This document shows, piece after piece, positions 9,455-16,113 of a stretch of DNA of 23,435 nucleotides; position 1 is the first letter of the stretch, and every line of letters starts with the position of its first letter. A program made the translations under genes and the position numbers. The notes under the pieces were generated by a model. The model worked only from the letters and a program-made list of their open reading frames with translations, was not told where the DNA came from and did no database searches. The DNA is from a virus, in the IMG/VR virus record IMGVR_UViG_3300037011_000133, positions 1 through 23,435 of that record; one strand, written 5' to 3'.

Positions 9455-9914
9455 CTACTTTTTCCCAATCTTCATCTGGAGTCATGAGCGATTCTAAATC
9501 GACATCTTCGCCCTTTTCTAGTCGCTTAGCTATACTATCATATTCATCTGTATTTCTATAAATAATTTTATTGTCGTCTCCCTCTTCTTCTTCAAATCGA
9601 TGTTCAATCCATTTACTGTATTCAGATTGAAGAACGAGTTCATACACGATTTCTTCGTCTGTAAGATCTAAAAACTGAGGGTTATTGGGGGGGAGATTGT
9701 ATTTAGACCGATAGATTAATCGAGCCAAATTGTTTTTCAATTCATCATTGGCTTGCTTTTTGAGTTTCTGAAATGCAAAATCTTCTATATCGTCATCGAC
9801 ATCAGGATCTTTTCTAGAAGCTGCCGTCAGCTCACGACGGAGAAGGTTCTGCTGGAGCTTGGATACGAAAAAAGGCGAAGTTTTGATAATCGGTAAGCAT
9901 CTGGCGGAGAACAT
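9444..9914 (-). CDS. Tail assembly chaperone, second-frame (T-like) extension
   Basis: This frame overlaps the end of the upstream chaperone gene by 83 bases and runs to the tape measure start, as in lambda G/GT and many other tailed phages, where the second frame is made only as a fusion. The frame is open from 9929. Its first ATG (9914) has no ribosome binding site, so separate initiation is unlikely. The offset from the first frame is +1 (equivalently -2). The unique part is acidic and helical (KLKKQANDELKNNLARLIYR; DLTDEEIVYELVL; RFEEEEGDDN). Shifting at the T-run described at 9866-9873 would give a 238-residue fusion, 98 residues from the first frame and 140 from this one. The fusion would bind the tape measure and recruit tube subunits during tail assembly, and would be absent from the virion. 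Confidence 0.8.
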   Translation of the reverse strand: MFSARCLPIIKTSPFFVSKLQQNLLRRELTAASRKDPDVDDDIEDFAFQKLKKQANDELKNNLARLIYRSKYNLPPNNPQFLDLTDEEIVYELVLQSEYSKWIEHRFEEEEGDDNKIIYRNTDEYDSIAKRLEKGEDVDLESLMTPDEDWEKVDAS

Positions 9915-10161
9915 GCCAATCAGACGTATCTATTTCTTCAAATTTTAGATCAACTGGTTTATCTACTATAACTGTCTCCAATGTTGCTGTAGCATAAGCC
10001 AACAGCTCAGAAGTTTCATCAAGAGAAGGAAAACCAGCTTTATAAACGGCAAAACGCTGACCTATTGCTATCTGCTCTCCAACTTTTGGAGTTTTATATC
10101 TAATCTTGTATTCTTTTCCATCAAAATTGTACGTAAAGTATTGCGAGATTTTTTGAGACAT
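9832..10161 (-). CDS. Tail assembly chaperone, first-frame (G-like) protein
   Basis: This 109-residue protein (start MSQKISQYFTYNFDGKEYKI) follows the tail tube gene and precedes the tape measure, the conserved site of the gpG-type chaperone. It has a beta-rich N-terminus followed by a helical part (ETSELLAYATATLETVIVDK; DWHVLRQMLTDYQNFAF) and ends at TGA 9834-9832. The start at 10161 is preceded by AGAGG. The identification rests on position, size and the second overlapping frame rather than on residue-level similarity. It is expected in excess over the frameshifted form and should work in the cytoplasm during assembly only. Confidence 0.78.
   Translation of the reverse strand: MSQKISQYFTYNFDGKEYKIRYKTPKVGEQIAIGQRFAVYKAGFPSLDETSELLAYATATLETVIVDKPVDLKFEEIDTSDWHVLRQMLTDYQNFAFFRIQAPAEPSPS
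9866..9873 (-). promoter_or_regulatory. Candidate programmed +1 ribosomal frameshift site
   Basis: On the coding strand, codons GCC TTT TTT CGT place a run of six T residues followed by C in the window where both frames are open (9929-9834). With the second TTT in the P site, one-base forward slippage lets tRNA-Phe re-pair with TTC and continue as GTA TCC AAG in the second chaperone frame. This is the only obvious slippery run in the overlap. A -2 slip would reach the same frame but gives poorer re-pairing here (TTT to CCT). The exact site is inferred. Confidence 0.55.
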
Positions 10162-10180
10162 TTTTACACCTCTTTATTTA

Positions 10181-10618
10181 TTAGGCTGTAGTTTCAATAA
10201 ACCCTGCTGCATCTCCAGCTAAAGCCTCAGTCGAAAGTAAAGTGCAATTGTGGCTTACGATAGTGTGCTTTCTAATAGAAAGAGTCCCTCTGGCAAAAAT
10301 ACAGTTATTATATTGACGAATTGTCTTTTGAGAAACTTTGTCAATGACAACTACTGTAAAGGGCTCAGTTGCGAGATACTTGTCAATACCTTCCGGGAAG
10401 ACGCCGACAGAGAAGAGGGAGTCTTTCTTGAGTGACATTGAAGAAACGGCCAAAGAGATCCTGTACATCGTTGGGACATATTCTACAACTCTTGGATCAC
10501 CAATTCCCGACGCTGGATCTGGAGCAAAATCTTCATCGGCTGTACAGTCTTGGAGCAAGCCCACAGGTTTGTTTTTGATGACTACGAGGATCGTATTTCC
10601 TGAATAAACTTTAGCCAT
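10181..10618 (-). CDS. Tail tube protein
   Basis: This 145-residue protein directly follows the sheath gene, the usual place for the major tail tube subunit. It has the tube-like pattern of an N-terminal strand (GNTILVVIKNKPVGLLQDCT), a loop with EYVPTMYRISLAVSSMSL, and paired strands (TEPFTVVVIDKVSQKTIRQY; CTLLSTEALAGDAAGFIE). Hexameric rings of it would stack around the tape measure, inside the sheath. It has one of the best ribosome binding sites in the window (AAGGAG, eight bases upstream of ATG 10618), as expected for a highly made structural protein. The gene is separated from the sheath stop by 17 bases. Confidence 0.87.
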   Translation of the reverse strand: MAKVYSGNTILVVIKNKPVGLLQDCTADEDFAPDPASGIGDPRVVEYVPTMYRISLAVSSMSLKKDSLFSVGVFPEGIDKYLATEPFTVVVIDKVSQKTIRQYNNCIFARGTLSIRKHTIVSHNCTLLSTEALAGDAAGFIETTA

Positions 10619-10626
10619 TATAATAG

Positions 10627-10632
10627 CTCCTT
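10627..10632 (-). promoter_or_regulatory. Strong ribosome binding site of the tail tube gene
   Basis: The coding strand has AAGGAG eight bases before the ATG at 10618-10616, an almost perfect match to the anti-Shine-Dalgarno sequence. It fixes the tube start and suggests high translation. Confidence 0.8.
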
Positions 10633-10635
10633 AGA

Positions 10636-12498
10636 TTAGATCGTTGCTTTGAAAACAGTAGCGTGGATATTGATAAGAATATAATTGATTGGGAGAACTG
10701 GTGAACATTCAAAAGATACACGAACAACATCTCCATCAGCAGTAAGAACCAAATTACGATATGCAGGATAAGCCAAAGTCCCTACAATGATTTCATTATT
10801 CTCAAGTTCGCGGAGGATCTGTACCAAAGAGCCTTTGATAATCTGAAGAATTTGCGGAGAATTCTTTCTACCGATAAAAGTCTTCAAATTATCTCTGCAA
10901 TTCTTAGCAACAAAGTTCGTTGCTAATCTGACAGAGATTTCTTTCTTGTTGAAGTTGTCGTCTGAAATCCATGAAGTCACGCCCTGGACTACCTTGAGAG
11001 CTGATCCAACTCTTTCAACGGTGCAGACACCATTGTCGATAAGCTGAAGGATCTGGCGGTTCTTGAAGTATGTAGAAAGTGCCTGTATTCCAGAGATGTC
11101 TTTGTTTGTGATGGGTTCGCCCACCGGGAATGAAGCAATCAAACCAGCAATATAAGCAGCTGTGTAAGTACCATTGAAGAATTTTAGATCGCCCTTAATA
11201 TTGAAGGTCTTGAATCTTGGAGCGCAGACAACCATATATGGTGAATTGAGTACGGCCGCTCTATTGATTAATAGTTGAGTAAGCGTATCGGCATCTCCAT
11301 CTGACGTTAAAGTTATATTTCCAACACCATCGAATTGATATCCCACTAATCCAATTCTTTCTTCTGATTTTATCGTGCTCATCGCTTTGCAATGAGATAA
11401 GACCGAATTAAAGATCGAATCAGCACTTAAAACTATCGTATTTCCGAGATAATCATCTACAATCGGAACGACAAGATCTAGATCCAAATCTTCATAAATT
11501 TCAGCCAGAACACCCTCGTACGATGTATTGTCAATATATCCCATATCGCCCGTCAGATTAGCGAGAGCCATATTGAACGTAAAAACTGCAAGTGGATTGC
11601 CCTGAATAGCAAAGAGTGTCGAGTCCTTTGTTATATAAGACGTAAAGATTCCCCTTGAATCTTCAGCATAGACATAGGGCTGAAAACCCGAATTAAACCA
11701 ATCAAATACAGCTCTGACGTTAGCTTTTAAAGTTCCCGATGATTGAACAGTTGTCGTGCCTGCGTCTAATTGCACACCTGGAATTTCTTTCAAAACCGTA
11801 AACGTAAACGATGTATCATCAATGGGCGACGGAATAGCAGTCGCCATTACCTCCTTAATTCTTTCAACTAAATCAGTAGTTGACGATACGCCAACTAAAT
11901 CTAACATACCGCTATTCGAACCCTGCGTTATCGTTAATTGATATTCCGTAGCATTAGTAACAATAACAAAAGTTGTTTCTGCAGAAGTATTATCAATTCG
12001 GAGAACATTATAATAAATTCCAGTACCAGTAATCACATTACCTTGAGCAGAAACCGTTACATCAATGCCCTTCGTCGCATCAGCGTTTCGATGTGTAGAA
12101 ACTTGAATTCCATTAGCCTGAAATCCATAGGCTTTCGAAAGAAGTCTAAACGGAATATTGGGCGAATCATTATATTCGTAGATAGCTTGATTTGGCGGCG
12201 AGGTAAATAAATGTGTCGTTGCAGAATATGTTCCGCCAACACGCGTTGCCCAGATGTACTGAGCTCCTCCATTAAACGCCATCGCAACGCCATCAACAAG
12301 AGGACCTTCACCAAAAATGTCGGTGGCGTCCATCAAGGATGTCAAAAGATAAGCCTGATTAGGGATGCCGTCTTTAGCGGGACCCATCATTCCTATTACA
12401 TTTGACCCAACAAGTCCAACCGGTGTTAACGCAGTATCGTCTACATAAGTAGCAACCTGTGGCTTAATGTAGTAGCGTCCGTTAAAATATACACCCAT
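10636..12498 (-). CDS. Contractile tail sheath protein
   Basis: The 620-residue product is a clear tail sheath. The N-terminus (MGVYFNGRYYIKPQVATYVD, then VGLVGSNVIGMMGPAKDGIP and the AFNGGAQYIWATRVGG strand) matches the family start, and the C-terminal part (IQALSTYFKNRQILQLIDNG, WISDDNFNKKEISVRLATNF, IIVGTLAYPAYRNLV) matches the conserved domain that locks neighbouring subunits. It assembles around the tube, contracts on infection and identifies the particle as a myovirus-type tail. The start ATG 12498 has AGGAG seven bases upstream and follows the largest intergenic gap in the window. A middle domain (about residues 100-270) is beta-rich and probably surface exposed. Confidence 0.95.
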   Translation of the reverse strand: MGVYFNGRYYIKPQVATYVDDTALTPVGLVGSNVIGMMGPAKDGIPNQAYLLTSLMDATDIFGEGPLVDGVAMAFNGGAQYIWATRVGGTYSATTHLFTSPPNQAIYEYNDSPNIPFRLLSKAYGFQANGIQVSTHRNADATKGIDVTVSAQGNVITGTGIYYNVLRIDNTSAETTFVIVTNATEYQLTITQGSNSGMLDLVGVSSTTDLVERIKEVMATAIPSPIDDTSFTFTVLKEIPGVQLDAGTTTVQSSGTLKANVRAVFDWFNSGFQPYVYAEDSRGIFTSYITKDSTLFAIQGNPLAVFTFNMALANLTGDMGYIDNTSYEGVLAEIYEDLDLDLVVPIVDDYLGNTIVLSADSIFNSVLSHCKAMSTIKSEERIGLVGYQFDGVGNITLTSDGDADTLTQLLINRAAVLNSPYMVVCAPRFKTFNIKGDLKFFNGTYTAAYIAGLIASFPVGEPITNKDISGIQALSTYFKNRQILQLIDNGVCTVERVGSALKVVQGVTSWISDDNFNKKEISVRLATNFVAKNCRDNLKTFIGRKNSPQILQIIKGSLVQILRELENNEIIVGTLAYPAYRNLVLTADGDVVRVSFECSPVLPINYILINIHATVFKATI

Positions 12499-12571
12499 TA
12501 AATTTCTCCTATCGCATAGAGTGAAGATAAACCTATGTCATGTTTATAAATTAACAAATCTATGGCGTTTC
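12499..12571 (-). other. Largest intergenic gap (73 bases), upstream of the tail sheath
   Basis: AT-rich spacer between the tail terminator stop and the sheath start. It holds the sheath ribosome binding site. No hairpin terminator and no convincing -35/-10 pair could be found; TTTATAAAC is the only promoter-like element and lacks a partner at proper spacing. Confidence 0.4.
12506..12510 (-). promoter_or_regulatory. Strong ribosome binding site of the tail sheath gene
   Basis: AGGAG on the coding strand lies seven bases before the ATG at 12498-12496. With the tube gene site it marks the two most abundant tail proteins as the best-initiated genes here. Confidence 0.8.
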
Positions 12572-13210
12572 TTATGCAGTGCCCATGATATTTTGCCAGA
12601 AATCAGTACCGCATGATTGCATGAAAATCTGGTTGATCGGACCGTACACATCATTCCACGACTCTACATAGCGGAATCTAACAATCAAATGAACATGAAA
12701 CACATCTTGCGGGAAAAACTCGGCATCTGGTGAAAATCTATCCGTGTTTATGTCCAAGTCCGGCATATCATCGTTGACAGCCGAATAACTTTCCAAAATA
12801 AATCTAATGAAAGTACCGAGAAGCCTCACTAGCAAGATCTGTTTTGCCAGAATGTTAATGGAATAAACACCCATGTTGATGGTGCCATACTCTTCTGTAT
12901 CTGTGCCATCGTCCATGATAGCACTGCCTAATACGTCGCCAATAGGTTTATCTGATTCTATTTGCGTTTCTTGATCCATAATTACAACGATGTTTGGAAC
13001 CACTGCTGAAATCGTTGCATATGTTGTATGATACTGAATCTTGTCATTAATAATGATGTCTTTGAATGCAGAACGTTCTTCTTCGCTTAAGTCTACTGTG
13101 TCAAATAGGTATTTGAATGTCTGATCAAACGCACTACCCGTTGACTTCAGCGCAGTGAACGCCGTTTGTATAATGCGCAGTATTTTATATTCATTAAATG
13201 GAAAAGCCAT
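12572..13210 (-). CDS. Probable tail terminator / tail completion protein
   Basis: This 212-residue protein sits immediately upstream of the sheath, where myophages encode the protein that caps the finished tail and joins it to the neck. The C-terminal half has a beta strand pattern seen in such proteins (VFHVHLIVRFRYVESW, residues 170-185), preceded by a long hydrophobic helix (SINILAKQILLVRLLGTFIRFILESY, 117-142; shown here only for its amphipathic character). The N-terminus is helical (EYKILRIIQTAFTALK). The ATG overlaps the upstream stop as TAATG and is preceded by GGAG. The call depends mainly on position and size; a neck or head-closure subunit is the main alternative. Confidence 0.5.
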   Translation of the reverse strand: MAFPFNEYKILRIIQTAFTALKSTGSAFDQTFKYLFDTVDLSEEERSAFKDIIINDKIQYHTTYATISAVVPNIVVIMDQETQIESDKPIGDVLGSAIMDDGTDTEEYGTINMGVYSINILAKQILLVRLLGTFIRFILESYSAVNDDMPDLDINTDRFSPDAEFFPQDVFHVHLIVRFRYVESWNDVYGPINQIFMQSCGTDFWQNIMGTA

Positions 13211-14520
13211 TATTCAGCTCCGAGATCTGCGACCTTCTTCTTTGCTTTACGTTCTCTTTCAATCTTACCAGAGTCAACTTCTCTTTGTTTCTCATCGGTT
13301 TGCTGATAAGTTGGAGTTCGACCTGGAGGACGCTGACCATCTTTCACTAATGTTGCAGGCTGGCCACCCTGAACAACCACTCGACCGCCCTTAGTAATAT
13401 ATGCTGAATCAGTCTGCCAAGTGTTCATAACATCTTGCTGAGATTTCTTGGCTAGCTTTAGATTGTGAGCCCAAACTTCGTCTGTCATAGCTTCTCCAAA
13501 TTTACTCTGCGCCTCTGGGTTTTTAGCATTTTTGAAGTGGAACTTTACCGCAACACGTTTTGCCTTGTCGCTGTCAGCATTCTTGACGTATTCGCGTCCA
13601 ACGGCTCCTCCCACCTTTTCGGGTGCGAAGCCTTTATGAAGGTCGCATGTGCGTTCGTCAAGAGACTTATATCGAATCTTAGGATCTTGCGAATCCTGCG
13701 GGTTGTTGAACTTCTTTGAGCCAGGGACATATTTACCCTTATCTTCTGGGCCTTCTTTCATTAATCCGTGCTTCTTTGCCAATTTCACCTTCGAATCATC
13801 AAACTCCTTTGGCGTAATGAGTTTATTCGCTTTCTCTAGATCTGAATCAAGAGACTTTTTCGCAGAATCTGCATCACTTGGGAGTGGGCCTCTTGTATCT
13901 GAGTTGCTATCTGACCTTTCATTATCTCTTGGGTGTAGATTACTGTCAGGGTCTTGCTTACGACCATGTCGTTTCACACCAGATTTGCGAGGACCGTAAT
14001 CCACATTGAGGGATTTCACCAAATCGGTTGTTCTCTCGTCAAGCGACTTTGTCCGACTTTCATAATGCTTTTGAGATTCGGCAGCAATCTTGTCTTCTTC
14101 TGAAGCTCGTTTGTGCAAGCCTTCGATACTAGCTCGCGATCCAGCTTTCTTACTGACATTAGAAAGAAGTTCTTTCTTTCGCTCTTCTGATAGAGCGGGA
14201 GATTTTACTTTCCCAGGCTTAGACGAATCTTTTCCGGAGCCTCTCTCTACCTTGCCGTGAGACGCACCTGCACCATAGACGGCTTTTTCAATAAGAGAAT
14301 CAATAGATTTTACAAGATCAGAATCTTCGGACTTTTCAGCATGCTTTTTGTCATAAGATGCCCAAGCTTTTTCTCCAACGATTCTTTTTCTTTCAGCCTC
14401 TGGTTTATCAAAAAATTTTGACGGAACCTTTTTAGCTTCGGGACGTTGGAGCGGTGTGCTCTTAGCCTTTTCAAGAATGTTGTCTATAATCGATTTATCC
14501 AATTCTAGCCTCGCTTTCAA
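13210..14520 (-). CDS. Charged, probably disordered repeat protein A (function unknown)
   Basis: This 436-residue protein is dominated by Lys, Asp, Glu, Ser and Arg and looks largely disordered. It belongs with the two charged proteins at 15084-18288. It has the same hydrophobic-x-Lys-small motifs: LDKSIIDNILEKA (7-19), DLVKSIDSLIEKA (68-80), DLVKSLN (166-172), DLEKANK (227-233), DLHKGF (293-298). A KSLDERT unit occurs twice (158 and 285), each followed by DL-x-K. The last 90 residues are more folded-looking (SAYITKGGRVVVQGG). No ATG exists before the first in-frame stop upstream. TTG at 14520 is used here, but TTG at 14505, with GAGG six bases upstream, would give MDKSIIDN, closer to the start of its relatives. 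The start region overlaps the end of the homing endonuclease. No function is recognised; a virion-internal or assembly role is inferred from position. Confidence 0.75.
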   Translation of the reverse strand: MKARLELDKSIIDNILEKAKSTPLQRPEAKKVPSKFFDKPEAERKRIVGEKAWASYDKKHAEKSEDSDLVKSIDSLIEKAVYGAGASHGKVERGSGKDSSKPGKVKSPALSEERKKELLSNVSKKAGSRASIEGLHKRASEEDKIAAESQKHYESRTKSLDERTTDLVKSLNVDYGPRKSGVKRHGRKQDPDSNLHPRDNERSDSNSDTRGPLPSDADSAKKSLDSDLEKANKLITPKEFDDSKVKLAKKHGLMKEGPEDKGKYVPGSKKFNNPQDSQDPKIRYKSLDERTCDLHKGFAPEKVGGAVGREYVKNADSDKAKRVAVKFHFKNAKNPEAQSKFGEAMTDEVWAHNLKLAKKSQQDVMNTWQTDSAYITKGGRVVVQGGQPATLVKDGQRPPGRTPTYQQTDEKQREVDSGKIERERKAKKKVADLGAE

Positions 14521-15082
14521 GTCTTCGCCTAAAACATACTTTTTTTATCGCTACGCTTATTTTTTCTTTTGTCTCATCAGAAAGTTTTGTTCCCGTTAGA
14601 GTTTTGCTGATTTTCTTCTTATATTCTTCCGAGAGATGTTTTCCTTTATTCCATGGAATATTTCCCTGTTTTGCTATACGCATATTCTTTTTATGTTCTT
14701 CAGATTTAGGCTTTCTCATTTTCTCTTTTGTTTCTTCAGATCTATGTTTTCTCATTTTATGCTTTGTTTCTTCGGAATGTCTGCAGCCCAACCGACTAAC
14801 AACACATTCTCTCCTTATAGCATATTCAGGTTTCCATAAATCTGTATAATATTGTTCACGTGCTGCCAATATTTTGCTATCTCTATCGGTATGTTCAACT
14901 TCTGAAAACTCAAACAAATTTTCGCCGTCTTTATTCCAAGCACGTTGAAGATGAATATTTGAATGTAGTCCTTTTTTAAGAAGCCACTTATGCTTTGCCC
15001 ATCTCTCACTAAAATCAACGGTACTGCCGATATACATATGATGGTTTCGCATATTCATTATTTGATAGACGCCCGAATTCAT
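14495..15082 (-). CDS. Free-standing GIY-YIG homing endonuclease (Seg-like)
   Basis: The 195-residue protein has an N-terminal GIY-YIG nuclease domain with G-V-Y (4-6), Y-I-G (17-19), the conserved Arg in FSERW (R27) and the metal-binding Glu in AREQYY (E76), so it looks catalytically complete. The rest is a DNA-binding region of five SEETKxKMRK-like repeats (about residues 102-177, NUMOD3 type). Such enzymes cut an allele lacking the gene and spread by repair; their genes are selfish elements common in phages. It lies between two related charged-protein genes: it starts one base after the upstream stop and its end overlaps the downstream start by 26 bases, so it has been fitted into the operon. 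Its own ribosome binding site is poor, suggesting coupled or low expression. Confidence 0.93.
   Translation of the reverse strand: MNSGVYQIMNMRNHHMYIGSTVDFSERWAKHKWLLKKGLHSNIHLQRAWNKDGENLFEFSEVEHTDRDSKILAAREQYYTDLWKPEYAIRRECVVSRLGCRHSEETKHKMRKHRSEETKEKMRKPKSEEHKKNMRIAKQGNIPWNKGKHLSEEYKKKISKTLTGTKLSDETKEKISVAIKKVCFRRRLESEARIG
14552..14779 (-). repeat. Tandem NUMOD3-type repeats in the homing endonuclease
   Basis: Five units of about 11 residues follow the pattern (H/R/K/L)S(E/D)E-x-K-x-K(M/I)(R/S): HSEETKHKMRK, RSEETKEKMRK, KSEEHKKNMRI, LSEEYKKKISK, LSDETKEKISV. They form the helical DNA-recognition part of Seg/I-TevI-type enzymes. The first three are nearly contiguous; spacers separate the last two. 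Confidence 0.8.
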
Positions 15083-15083
15083 A

Positions 15084-16112
15084 TTAATGTCGTTTTAAGC
15101 CAGCTTCTGAAGCCTTCCGGTCGCTGGGGTCTTTGCTTTCAGCCAACTTTTTTAAATTTCGTATAGTACCTGGCTCGGCACGTTCAAACGACGCCTTCTC
15201 TTTAGAACCCCCAGGGTTGCCCATTGTAGCCATGCTACCGCCTGGGAGTTCTACACCTTCACCCTCTGATTCTTCAAACTTCTTACGGTCGCCTAAAGCT
15301 GCCTTATTCTTACCACGACGGCCTTTTTCAAGAATTTCATCAAATACAGAAAACACGGACGCGTTCTTCAGCTCTTTTTCATGGGCAGCATTAGCAGGAA
15401 TAACTTTCCTATTTTTCTTTCCGCCCTCCATATTACTTTCGAACACCTCTACGTCACCCGTTTTAGGTCGATTTCGATATGTCTTAGCTGGTGGGACGAG
15501 AAACCCGTCTTCCTTAGTAAAAACATCTGTATCAGTACCTTTACCGTCAATGTCTTGTTCGATTTCTTTTGATGCTGACTTATTAAACATTGATTTATTA
15601 GACGGAGCATGTTTCTCGAAATTAGCATCTAACTCTTCGTCTTTATCTGTATCGCGAGCATTACTTTCAGCATACTTTGCAGCACGAGGAGGAGCCTTTT
15701 CTTTTTTTGGCGGAGGACTCTTAAGATCATATGATCCGTGGGGAGCAGATGTTTTATAAGACGTTCCAATAACATTCTTTTCAGATTTTATTAAACCCAT
15801 GTTTTCAAGAACAGATTTTGAGAAGTCAAGAGAATATGAAGCATTTTTTAATTCTTTTTCATGAGCAGCATTAGCAGGAATAGTTTTCAATTTCTTTCGA
15901 GGAGCAGTTTCTACTTCTCGATGTACGTTGATTTCGCCTTTGTTCTTATCATATGCATACTCTTTGCCTCTATGCGTCGACGTTGCATTTAAACCATGAT
16001 GCGCCTTTTCTTGAACAACAGGCTTTCCTTTATGTCGACCATATTCAGCTTTTCCCAAATAATCAACATCAGCAAATATAAGTCGATCTATTACCGATTT
16101 AGAGAACTTCAC
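15084..16112 (-). CDS. Charged repeat protein B with two IPANAAHEKELKNAS modules (function unknown)
   Basis: This 342-residue, highly charged protein starts at GTG 16112 (MKFSKSVID), one base after the upstream stop, behind AAGAG. It carries two copies of a module that runs from a Y...K-G-x-(I/V)-x-V strand to IPANAAHEKELKNAS: residues about 50-92 and 212-252. Each is followed by a short amphipathic helix (LDFSKSVLENMGLIKSE at 95-111; FSVFDEILEKG at 254-264). The segments between are Pro, Lys and Asp rich and probably disordered. The C-terminal 70 residues contain GGSMATMGNPGG and a basic end. It shares modules with the neighbouring 724-residue protein, so the two arose by duplication and module exchange. 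No enzyme or binding domain is recognised. Confidence 0.78.
   Translation of the reverse strand: MKFSKSVIDRLIFADVDYLGKAEYGRHKGKPVVQEKAHHGLNATSTHRGKEYAYDKNKGEINVHREVETAPRKKLKTIPANAAHEKELKNASYSLDFSKSVLENMGLIKSEKNVIGTSYKTSAPHGSYDLKSPPPKKEKAPPRAAKYAESNARDTDKDEELDANFEKHAPSNKSMFNKSASKEIEQDIDGKGTDTDVFTKEDGFLVPPAKTYRNRPKTGDVEVFESNMEGGKKNRKVIPANAAHEKELKNASVFSVFDEILEKGRRGKNKAALGDRKKFEESEGEGVELPGGSMATMGNPGGSKEKASFERAEPGTIRNLKKLAESKDPSDRKASEAGLKRH
15357..15482 (-). repeat. IPANAAHEKELKNAS module, copy 2 of protein B
   Basis: Residues 211-252 of protein B: TYRNRPKTGDVEVFES, a short basic linker, then VIPANAAHEKELKNAS. The core DNA (attagcagga on the plus strand and flanks) is nearly identical to the other copies. 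Confidence 0.8.
15837..15965 (-). repeat. IPANAAHEKELKNAS module, copy 1 of protein B
   Basis: Residues 50-92 of protein B: KEYAYDKNKGEINVHREV, a basic linker, then TIPANAAHEKELKNAS, followed by YSLDFSKSVLENMGLIKSE. The same YSLDFSKS-x-M/L unit recurs near residue 618 of the 724-residue neighbour. Confidence 0.82.
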
Positions 16113-16113
16113 G

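Noticed and set aside
9912-9914. ATG as an independent start of the second chaperone frame
   Set aside because: No ribosome binding site upstream and 83 bases of overlap with the first frame; frameshift expression fits better, though not proven.
12057-12314. 85-codon minus-strand frame inside the sheath gene
   Set aside because: Alternate frame of an unambiguous sheath coding sequence.
12499-12571. Promoter for the sheath gene
   Set aside because: TATAAA and TATCTT can be found but neither has a recognisable -35 at 16-18 bases, and any AT-rich gap would give such matches.
13649-13999. Plus-strand frame opposite protein A
   Set aside because: Antisense shadow of charged codons; no initiation signal.
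14552-14779. Short direct repeats that might suggest a CRISPR-like array
   Set aside because: They are in-frame, diverged coding repeats of the endonuclease DNA-binding region, with no constant repeat or spacer length.
15133-15759. 208-codon open frame on the plus strand opposite protein B
   Set aside because: Its Ser/Phe/Leu-rich product is the antisense of Lys/Glu/Ser codons in protein B; no promoter or ribosome binding site is seen.
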